The position numbers and the translations under genes were made by a program. This document shows, in pieces, positions 35,484 through 44,540 of a stretch of 64,000 nt of DNA (the first letter of the stretch is position 1; the number at the start of each line of letters is the position of its first letter). The notes below the pieces were generated by a model that saw only the letters and a list, made by a program, of their open reading frames with translations, ran no database searches and was not told the DNA's origin. The stretch spans positions 2,296,501 to 2,360,500 of the forward strand of contig OU015566.1 of the NCBI GenBank assembly GCA_907165135.1, written 5' to 3'. Source of the DNA: Oikopleura dioica. Taxonomy: Eukaryota; Chordata; Appendicularia; Copelata; Oikopleuridae.

Positions 35484-36536
35484 ATGCAAGAAAACATCAC
35501 TTTTGAAATACCAATTATTGACTTCGGACTTTTAAAAACAAGAGATGAAGCGACGAAGAGCAATTTTTTGAAGGCAATCACTGAAGTTGGCTTCTTTTTC
35601 CTCAAAAATCATGATGTTCCTAAAGAGCTTACCGATCGCTTGGAACTTGTTTCTAGAAATTCTTACAAAACAACTTTCGAAGAAAGGATGAAGCTCAAAG
35701 ATTTCAGAGGAAAAATGGAAGTCAGCGGCTCAATCTTTCATGAGAAGCCATTCCAAAACTCCCCGTAAGTAGAAAGTTTTAGAATTAATCGACAAATTTT
35801 CCATTTTTATTCAGAGACGATGAGTCAATCAAATTGGACGAAAAAGAAATAGACTCTACTTTTTTTGATTATTTGACTAAAATTTCAAATATTGGCGTTT
35901 TTTTGCTAAAGTTTTGTGAAGGATGGTTCTTAATCGACAAAATGAAATAGTGACTTCTTATTGGCCATCCCCTGAAAATTAACCTTGCATCCGAAAAGTC
36001 AAAAAGATTATCTAAAGAGAGTCTAGAACCTCGATTTAAGAAGTCTTTGATTTGCCAAATGGTCGTTTGCTCGGCAATTTCGAGCCAAAAAAAGCAATTA
36101 TCGATGCTGTTATGCTTGAGGAAAATCCTACTGAAGAGTTTGAGTTTGAATGTCACCGGGATAATAGACTGATGACAATTCTCAAGCAAGATAGAACCGG
36201 CGGTGTTGAGATAAAATACAAAGACAATTGGTACCCCGTCTTGGAAGACCCGAAAAAAGAGTTTCTAGGCGTAAATATTGGAAATATAATGAACAACCTT
36301 TCGGACGGAAAAGCTAAAGGTTAGAGTCTTTAGAACGATTCTGAGTTTAAAAACTTTATTCTTTAGCTGTTTATCATCGAGTCAGAAGTATTCAAAATCA
36401 AACTCGCTTTATGTGGCCAGTATTTTTGACGCCGAATTTTCGGCCGAGAAAAACCGCGGTAAAGTTTCTCCGCTTCACCCATCGAGGCTGGTACGATTTC
36501 GACACTGTTGACGACGAAACTGATTTTCTGCTTTAA
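35484..36536 (+). CDS. Second 2-oxoglutarate/Fe(II) oxygenase, divergent
   Basis: It has the same superfamily layout as the gene at 9317-10560 but is not a close copy. The N-terminus is FEIPIIDFGLLKTRDEATK with VGFFFLKNHDVP. The iron-binding pair is CHRDNRLMTIL, the distal His is in AVYHRVRS, and RFMWPVF stands where RxS is usual, so the Ser partner is missing. The start is ATG 35484. Introns: GT-AG at 35765, then one with no in-phase GT donor that works as GA-AG (35922 to about 36043) and restores LLKFCE-VFDLP. A GT-AG intron follows after DGKAK, and the stop is at 36534. It is likely a small-molecule hydroxylase; substrate unknown. Confidence 0.75.
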
Positions 36537-36684
36537 AAAAATCATCCACTATTATCTGCGATTAAAAAAGAAAAAAATAAAATATAATTCAATTGTGCCG
36601 ACTTCAAAAGTCTTTATATTGAACTTGATATCAAAGGATTTTTCTCGTTTTACTCCGATTTGAAGAACTTTCACATGCAGTTTT

Positions 36685-37114
36685 TTAACCCTCTGCGTGA
36701 CGATCAGAACTACCCCTATGCGTGACGCGGATGCATTCAGTGCATCCGACCCATCTAGAACAATTTTTTGCTCATTTTTGCCAATTTTAGAAGAAAAACA
36801 GCCTGAATTCGCTGTTGTCAGTGTCTCAGAGACCGAAATACCCCCTTCTTCGGCGGCGAAACGGGCTCGAAATTACGTAACATGCATCAAAATAGCTGTT
36901 CTCGAGACGAAAAATAGTAAAATTAGGACATTTTTTACGTTTTTAGGTTACTATAAAATTTGTTTTTAAAATGTTACGAAGCAGATTGGACGTGTTTTTG
37001 GACGTAGATTCTTATTCTTTTTAAATTTTTGAATTCGGGCGAAATTTGAGAGAGAAATGGGCAGAAAACCATGAGCGGATGCACTGAGTGCATCCGCGTC
37101 ACGCATAGGGTTAA
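36685..37114. mobile_element. TTAA-flanked MITE with subterminal hairpins
   Basis: 430 bp bounded by TTAA (36685-36688, 37111-37114) with CCCT/AGGG immediately inside, as in piggyBac-type elements. The right end, TTAACCCTATGCGTGACGCG read inward, recurs on the left, where CCCTATGCGTGACGCG follows a partial first copy. Each end also carries a near-perfect hairpin, CGGATGCA..TGCATCCG. There is no transposase. Confidence 0.75.
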
Positions 37115-37197
37115 ACAGTCTCTGATTTCAATCCCCTTGATCTCAAAATCAGCATGCTTTCTCTTCTTAAAATCATTTGTGCTTAGCATTTTTAAGC

Positions 37198-39092
37198 ATG
37201 AAAAGATTGATTTTCTTTTTAACATTGCAGTTTTGCAAGGGAATCGATTATGCTGAATTTTGCGAAGAAAAAATATCAGAGATCAATGATAACCACGCTA
37301 TCACCAACGGTCATTGGGACTGCACAAATCTTAGTAAGAATAAAGTGATTTGCCGAGCAAAATGTGATGATGGTTTTTGGTCGTTCCGAGAATTTTGGCC
37401 GACATGGAATATCAGAGACACGAAAATCATCGCCAAATGCTCCAGAGAAGGAGTCAGCTCTATAAAGAAGTAAGTCAATATTACTTTTTGATATGCCAAA
37501 AAATTTAAGACCTCTTTACGCTATGGAATGCATCAAAGAATACGAATTTCCGTGTTTTGAAAAAGAGAAAACACTTATCAAGCACGGAACACTTCAACCA
37601 AACAAAATAATTCGGAGTAAGAAAAACAAGAACGAGCTTTGGGCAGATTATGACATCGTCTGCTTCAATGGGAAAATAAAAGGTCGTGTCCGCTGTAAAG
37701 GAGGAAAATTTAAACAGCCTTCTCGTTGGGAAAGTGAAGATGTAAGATGGGGGCAGCGTTATTATGCAACGGACAAGCGTTATTCAAAAAGCTGGGTTTG
37801 GACTTGTGCGGGAGAAAGACGAACAACAACAAGTTCTCAAACAACAACAATAGTGACAACAGCAACGCCGCCAGCATGTGCGGATCCTTGCAAAGGACTG
37901 AAAAGACAAGGGTAAAAAAATTAATCCTTATATTAAATATCGGATCAAATTTGGTTTTATTTTTAGTCCATTTACTGCTGTGTCGTTTTTTTGAGGTTTC
38001 TACCCTTCTATAAAGATGCGAAACAATAATTGATGGATGAAGTCTTTCTCCAAGCTTTGCCACATGTGCTGCGAATTCTTATTATTCACATGATGACAAC
38101 TATAAAATGTCAGTTGATATACTCTGCCCATCTTCATCTGGGAGCCATGAAAATTACAATAAGTCATTGATCATTTTCAATACTGAGGATCAGGGCTGGC
38201 GAATTCGTCCAAAACTATCCGCAAGGACATAATTTCTAAAATGCTTTACCTAAGGTACGGCACTGATAATCAGATCTGCAATCGGTGATTAGTCCGTCAA
38301 TCAATGCGAGTCATTCGTAAATATTTCATGGGAAGAAATGGGGATTCGGATTCAAAGAAGAAACCGGGCATACCCGTCCGTACTCGCGCCAATTCGTTTT
38401 CCAGGCGCAATAATTTTTTGTTTGTTGGGCCGGTCGGGCACGAATTCGCCAACCCTGGCGCAGATTCAAATGGAGATTTATTTTTCTCAATTTGGCGAAA
38501 GCCTCTGGTCACTAATGAAGATAATTCGACATCCGATGAGCTTCATATAAAACTAGGACCAGCTCAATTAGATAAGAGTTGCAAATAAGCTAAGCTTAGT
38601 TGACGAAGTTGTTTTAAAATTTTTCGATGTAGGCTTGTCCAACTTTTTGGAGCACAAAAAATCTTAGTTCAAGTTCAAATAGAAAATATATAATTTTATA
38701 ACTCAAAGTTAGATAAGAAGAGAAAAAAGGAAGACTTTGAATTTTTGATCGATGTTCCATGCAAAGATGGCGAATGGAATACTTTTACTGTCGAGAGAAT
38801 TAATTTCGGCATCAATCGATTTCGTGAAGTTCTCAAAATGAATGATCGCGTTATCGGTCAGACTCGAGAGTATCAAGTGAAAGCTTTCCCTGGTTATCGT
38901 GCGTCATTTCAATTTTCACTGGGACTTTGGAGGAGTAGCTCTTTATGGACACCCCATAAAGACTCTCCTGCTTCAGAGTACTTAGTCCGCAACGTGTTCT
39001 TTCAGTATTTCCTTGATAATATCCGCTGTAACTACTGTCTTAATGAGTTCACATGGTACTTATCTCGAAAAAGTTGTTATATTTCTGGTTAA
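37198..39092 (+). CDS. Secreted protein: Cys modules, Thr-rich linker, C-terminal domain shared with 11.6-kb gene
   Basis: ATG 37198 gives a clear signal peptide (MKRLIFFLTLQFCKG). Two sushi-like Cys modules follow (HWDCTNLSKNKVICRAKC and DIVCFNGKIKGRVRCKGG), then a linker RRTTTSSQTTTIVTTATPP. A GT-AG intron (37914 to about 38042) leads in phase to LSPSFATCAANSYYSHDD. That region and the last exon (EWNTFTVERINFG to SEYLVRNVFFQYF) correspond to the C-terminal domain of the gene at 11567-12874 (SPSFTQFC, NQFTLQLQE, TYLVRNFIYC). The exon chain between 38220 and 38725 is uncertain and includes a possible 29-nt GA-AG intron. The stop is at 39090. Confidence 0.55.
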
Positions 39093-39188
39093 AGTCATAA
39101 GTTATGACTCATTATAAATAAAAATCCCTAGAATGGTATTTTCTGTTGCTGATTATTCTTTCATATATTTCTCTGATTTGATATCTTG

Positions 39189-39398
39189 TACAGTGGTATG
39201 AGCGGTTTCCGCACCCCTATTTTTCGCCTTTAAAAATTCATATCTTTTGATTCAGATATGATATTCGATTTCTGTTTCCAGTTATGAAATTTTCACGCCA
39301 TTTTCTATTACCGAAAAATACAATAAATAGAGTTTTTTAAAATTTACTGTGTAATTTTAAAAAATCGTAGGGGTGCGGAAACCGCTCATACCACTGTA
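39189..39398. mobile_element. Compact TA-flanked MITE, 210 bp
   Basis: TA target duplications at 39189 and 39397 surround 30-bp perfect inverted ends starting CAGTGGTATGAGCGGTTTCC. CAGTGG after TA is a Tc1/mariner-type terminus. There is no coding capacity. The perfect ends suggest a young copy. Confidence 0.85.
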
Positions 39399-39453
39399 CC
39401 AAATCAATTCTTTATTTCACAAATTAAATTTCGAAAATTAAAAACTAAATTTA

Positions 39454-40140
39454 TCATTTGAATTTGAATAAACCAAAATCAAATGAATAAGACTTACGGA
39501 TTGATTTTTCAAAATGTTCCTTCGCCATTTTATTCTGAATCGCCTTAATCCGCCTTCTTTCCTTTCTCTGTTCGACATAAAGCTGCCAGACTTTCAGCAA
39601 ATCCGCCTTGAGTCGTTTGTATCGAAAATTGTAAGCAGCGACGTAAAATCTTTCCTCCGACGGGCCATAAGAGTCGATTCTTTCGATTTCATCGCGGGTC
39701 TTTGTCGCCATGAATTTCGCGTCTGGCTTGAATTGAGGGATGAAATGATTCCATTTAACAGCGTCGAGGCCTTTTTCTCTGATTTCTTTCAATTTTTCCA
39801 GAAGAAATTGTTTCGGGGAAATTCCTCCTTCAGCTCCATTAATGATAAGTTCGATTAAAATCGGCTCAATGATCTCTGCCAACCGATGCTCAACGATGTA
39901 GTTTTGCGTTTCTTGGGAATGATTTCTTTTGAGAAAGTTTTCGGCGAAAGTTGAACTCAAGTAGCCTCTTTGGCGAGTGCGGGCGGAGGAAATGGTGAGT
40001 GTGTAACTTGGCGGAAGGGGCCCGTTTGGGTAGGAATAGACATCCGGCTCGGTTCGCGGCGCTAGAATTTAGATTTGAAAACATTGATCTATGTTAAGGG
40101 TTTTTAAAATTTTAAATATTCAATTAAAATTCTCACCCAT
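39454..40140 (-). CDS. Candidate ciliary protein with RII-alpha-like docking segment
   Basis: The first coding exon contains only ATG plus one G (40140-40137), followed by a GTGAG donor. The next exon continues in phase as PRTEPDVYSYPNGPLPPSY. The segment NYIVEHRLAEIIEPILIEL followed by ISPKQFLLEKLKEI resembles the short RII-alpha-type dimerisation fold of axonemal and AKAP-binding proteins (pattern YLxxHxIxELL...PxxxLLxxL). The C-terminal part is basic and helical (VEQRKERRRIKAIQNKM). I base the ciliary suggestion on that fold only; the identity is unknown. Confidence 0.5.
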
Positions 40141-41699
40141 TTTATTCCCGATTCTTCATTATTCCAGTCTCTTCCTTGATTTCAAAGTCGTTCTTTCCCG
40201 GCTCTAGAAAAACGAGTTCCGCACTCAATAAAAGTTGTCTATTGTTTGTCGCTTGCGGCGATCAGAGTTATTGAGTGGTTATGCTCTCCTTGTTCAAACA
40301 GCTCCAGCGGGCCCAGAATTCATTTATACCCTCCTAGCAACCGATTATGCTCTTCAGAAATTTTAGATTGAAATGGGCAACGATAATTGCTTTCTTCGAT
40401 ATTTGCTCAACTGGGAATGGCTAGACCAGATGTTAAGAAATCAAAATCACGAATTGTCTTTCCCCCTTCTTAAATTTTTGAAAAAGGCAAACAATACGCA
40501 CGCGCCTGAGGGCAATTCAGTAGCAATTTGCCATGGCAACTGAAAATTGTTAAACTGTAAAATGCGACAAATACAAGTATTGTTTCTTTCTTTCTTTTTA
40601 TTTCCAATAAGACTTTCATTCTTTCACTTTGTTTTTGAATACTTGTGTGTTTGAGTATGTTCTTCGAACTCGTGCTTCAGCTCATTTCGTGTTTTGGAAT
40701 TGACGGTGGTCAGATAATAAATGTAGAACCTTGAATTTTTTGTTAATGGAAGGGAACTAACGGTAGTACCTTGGGATTTCTTCGCATTCTGCCGAAATGA
40801 TTTGATATTCTGTCGGGGAAGGAGGGCGGCCTTTTTAGATTTTTAAATTTTTTTTTTCAAATTAGCAAAAATTTCGTTTAAGTTTTATGGAATATTATTT
40901 AACAATAAAAATATCAGAAATACATTTTTTTTACCTAACTAAAAACCTTTCTAAGGCCTCCAACGCATCTAAAAAGAAAAATAAGGGCGTCACTCTTCAA
41001 ATTGAAAACTCAAAAAGAATCTTCAATAACTTACTTCTTTCGCAGGCAAAATATAAATCATGGGCTTTTTTCATGATCATTTTTGTCAAGAAACGATTTC
41101 CTTCGACAGTGAAAAATCCTATAAGCACGAAAATAAAAAACCTAAACATATTTGTTGTGCGACACTATTGCAGAATTGGTAACTTATATACAAAAAGGCC
41201 CATACAAGGTGTTAATCTTTAAAATGGTACTTTATTTTGGCCTTCCGTGGATTTCGAGTGGGGAGCACTTAGAACGAGAGGTAAACCTTTTTGCTTTTTG
41301 AATGATTGAAATGATTGTAGCTGTCTTTTTGAGTCAAAATTGATGTTTTTTTTAGTTTTTTTAGTATAATTAGTCTCTACACCAATGAAAATATTTTTTC
41401 GATGACAGTTTATATTTGCATCAGCGTTCAAATCGTCATATGATATGATATAACTCATATTAATATACAGCGTGAAGCTTTTTTAAGGCCGATTTTTGAC
41501 TGACATCGAGGTTTATAAATATCACGTCGCTTTATTCCGGCCATTCCAACGCAAATCCGTTCATCTGTCCATTTTTGAAGTATAAATTCTCTTTAAAAAG
41601 AATTTTTATTTCAGCACATTCAATTTGATAATCATTCTTTTGAGTCTAACAAATTTAACAAAGTGTCTTTAAATGTATTTATCAAAATAAAATGTTAAT
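40141..41699. other. No firm gene
   Basis: ORFs at 40887-41222 (plus) and 41219-41458 (minus) are Lys/Asn/Ile-rich as expected from AT-rich noise and have no recognised motif or splice partner. Confidence 0.4.
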
Positions 41700-42229
41700 G
41701 CGAAATTGGCGTAATACAATTTTTGGAACAATTAAGCTTGGACGAGTAGTTAAAGGAATTTCTAAGGGTGGACGACGAAAAAAAGGAACTTTTAAGCTTG
41801 GACGAGGAAAAAAAGGAACTATTAAGCTTGGAAGAGGAAAAAAGGAACTGCTAAGCTTGGACGAGTAAAAGGAATTTTCGATTTGGAAATTTTTTCAAAT
41901 TGAATTTTAAGGGTGTTAGAGGCCTACCGGCCTATAGAAACCCCCTTAAAATGTTCCTTTCGATCCCCTCTTTTATTTAAACGGGGTTTCATTAGGCCGG
42001 AAGGCCTTAAAAACCCTTAAAATTTAATTTGAAAAAATTTTCCAAATCGAAAATTCCTTTTTTCCTCTTCCAAGCTTAACAGTTCCTTTTTTCCTCGTCC
42101 AAGCTTAACAGTTCCTTTTTTCGTCGTCCAAGCTTAACTGTTCCTTTTTTCCTCGTCCAAGCTTAAAAGTTCCTTTTTCCCCGTCCAAGGCTGAAAAGTT
42201 CCAAAATTTGTATAATGCCGCGAAATTAA
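41700..42229. repeat. Giant hairpin built of 5 + 5 short repeats
   Basis: The left arm (about 41728-41880) has five tandem units of 27-30 bp with the core TTAAGCTTGGACGAGGAAAA. The right arm (about 42058-42200) has five units of the exact opposite orientation, TTTTTTCCTCGTCCAAGCTT. Between them TTCGATTTGG/CCAAATCGAAAA, TTTAAGGGT/ACCCTTAAA and AGGCCTACCGGCCT/AGGCCGGAAGGCCT continue the palindrome to the centre. The outer flanks (GAAATTGGCGTAATAC and GTATAATGCCGCGAAATT) also pair. There is no ORF. Confidence 0.8.
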
Positions 42230-42389
42230 CTGGATAGAAAAATTTTAATTCACCTCATAAAATAAAGATCACCGTCACTTTCGCTCACAAGCGTTATAGC
42301 AGTAGATCCTTGCTCCTCAATAATTGTCACTTTCTGAGAATTGTATCCGATGCTTAATTCATCTGATGAAAACATAAATATTAAAGTAA

Positions 42390-43376
42390 TCGATTCGTTG
42401 ATTTATTCCGGGGACGCGTTTCGGCAAAAAAGTGCCTTCATCAGCCCTAGTACAGAAACTTACCCCCCCCCCGGAAATGGATTCTGCGGGTCAAAAAACG
42501 ATTTTGAGGCTACATTTTTTGGGGGTCTATCTCGACTCTTACACCCCCAAAATTGCATTTGAAAATTGCACTTTTCGCCGAAAATTGATGAATTTGCCCT
42601 AATTTTGGCAAAAATATTGTTTTTTTAGGCCAAAAAGTCCTCATATCAAATTTTTGAAGTAAGACTAACCTGAGGAGGGATTAAGAACCAAAAATATGGT
42701 GTTTTCAAGAATTTCCGTTTTTCGAAGGAAAAAGCTGACGGGGGTCCTTAACACCTCAGAAAAAGGAAGAGTACTCTTACCTTAGAGTGGACAATTTCGA
42801 ATGAGAACGAAAGTTGAAAACATAAAATAAAAATTCGCTTTCGCGGCAGGTGAGAAGGCTTCCAACAAGATGCGATCTTTTTAATAAGGTTGGTTGGAAA
42901 TGACAGTCACGATTTTATTTTTCAAGCTAAATTTAGTTTTAATCCTAGCCCTTGATGTTGTGGGTTTGTACTTGTCTGGCTCACTTAGATAATTATCATA
43001 AAGCTCTCTTAATTTTGGACATCTCAAAGTATGAGATGACTGTCATCTCGAACCAAAATTATTATAAAGATCGCATCTTGTTGGAAGCCTTCTCAATTAA
43101 GTTTAACGACCCTAGCTTGAACAAGCAACTCAAATTTGCTGAAGTTAAATTTCTATAGTGGAGCATTTGAAATTCGCTTTCTCTGGCGCTCCATTCACCT
43201 GCCACGAAAGCGAATTTTCATTTTCTGTTTACAACTTTCGTTCTCATTCGAAATTGTCCACTCTAAGGTGAGAGTTATCTTCCTTTTTCTGAGCTGTAAA
43301 GTAAATTTCTGTACTAGGGCTGATGAGAGCACTTTTGTACCGAAACACGTCCCCGGAATAAATCAACGAATCTATT
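42390..43376. mobile_element. Foldback element, about 1 kb
   Basis: The left end TTCGTTGATTTATTCCGGGG is mirrored at 43350-43370. Both continue inward through ACACGT/ACGCGT, TTTCGG and CATCAGCCCTAGTACAGAAA. A second mirrored block carries TAGAGTGGACAATTTCGAATG and GCATCTTGTTGGAAGCCTTC around a central spacer. The arms total several hundred bp with rearrangement between blocks. No transposase ORF is convincing. Confidence 0.75.
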
Positions 43377-43506
43377 ATTATAAGAAGTCAACTATAAGAC
43401 AATTAAAAAGTACTTTGATATAATGGCGTCAACGAATCTTCTGCTAAAGCGTCCAGCAATTTTTACTCTATCATAAAAATAAGATTAATTATAGCTTTTT
43501 ATTTGT

Positions 43507-44139
43507 CTACCTGAGCATAAACAAATCATCGAATGAGTCTGCTAAACTCTGGAGATTTTCAAGATTGATGACTCTTCTAATTATTCCGGGGAAAATGCTG
43601 CGTATAGTCTTCACATCAATCGTTGATATATTCCATGCCAAAACTTGAAGTAATTGTTCAGTTTCCTCGGTCAAACCTTTAATAAGAACTGAGATGGTCA
43701 ATTAAAATTCGGAAAAAGAACTGACAGCGAAATAGATAAGATAAGAAAACAAGATTGTGTCAGAATAAAACTAAGAAAAATACCTTCAGTTGCACGTAAT
43801 TCTCGATAAAATGGAGAATGCCTTTTGAAGGCCGTTACTCCTCCGATTAGTCGTAGAACACAATGTATCGTTGTCCAATCCTACTTGACACTTATTAACA
43901 ATCAATTCAAATTCATTAAATTAAAGTTTTAAAATTCTTATTAATAAGCTTTCCTTAATATTATAAAACGCCAGAGTTTTCCCATCTTCAAGCTGCATGC
44001 CTGCAAAAATGAGCCTCTGTTGATCTGGAGGGACTCCTTCTTTGTCTTGAAATTTTGCTTTGACATTTTCAATCGTGTCAGAATTGTTTACATTCAAACG
44101 GTGTGTTTTGCCAGTAACGGTTTTGACAAAAAGAAACAT
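43507..44139 (-). CDS. Ubiquitin-like domain fused to a novel C-terminal extension
   Basis: Residues 1-62 ([16 protein letters not shown] to LAFYNIK) are clearly ubiquitin. The ORF then runs into a stop, but removing a GA-AG intron (43953-43881) joins [14 protein letters not shown], which aligns residue for residue with ubiquitin 63-76. Lys6, 11, 27, 29 and 33, the Ile44 patch and Gly75-Gly76 remain; Lys48 is Met, Lys63 is replaced, and Arg74 is Ile. Translation continues past the di-Gly as [18 protein letters not shown]. After a GT-AG intron comes about 65 helical residues ([17 protein letters not shown]), ending at 43507. A further splice to 43392 is possible. It parallels ubiquitin-ribosomal fusions, but the tail is not S27a or L40. 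Cleavage by deubiquitinases is plausible but unproven. Confidence 0.6.
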
Positions 44140-44540
44140 TTTGATTGTTTAAAATGTCCGTGAATTCTTGTTTTCTAGATCTCTGCCACAGATTTTCTGT
44201 AAACGCGATTGGTAGATATGAATGTTTTGTTTTAACGACTGTTTTACGACGTATTAATCTTTCCCCGGCAAAATTAGTGTCCTGACAATAAAAAATGCTG
44301 AAATGAGGTCAAGACGACAATTTTCTCTCCATTTCAACAAGAATAATTTCTTGGAATATTTTATTAATAAAATAGCTCTCTATAAATACAAAATAATATT
44401 TTCGGTGACAGTTTTCGCACAAATCAGCATTGATTTCGTGCTTTTTTCAAGAAGCGGTGCAAAATTTTCTGACATGAGGACATTTTTCAAAAAGGCACTG
44501 ATTAGCTAGTGAAAATGAACAGTTACAGTTATCGCCTGTT
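44140..44540. other. Spacer downstream of kinesin
   Basis: AT-rich, no gene recognised. It holds the 3' side of the kinesin gene and the 5' side of the ubiquitin-like gene, both on the minus strand. Confidence 0.4.

Noticed and set aside
41219-41458. Minus ORF of 79 codons
   Set aside because: Lys/Asn-rich, no splice partner, no motif; typical of AT-rich spacer.
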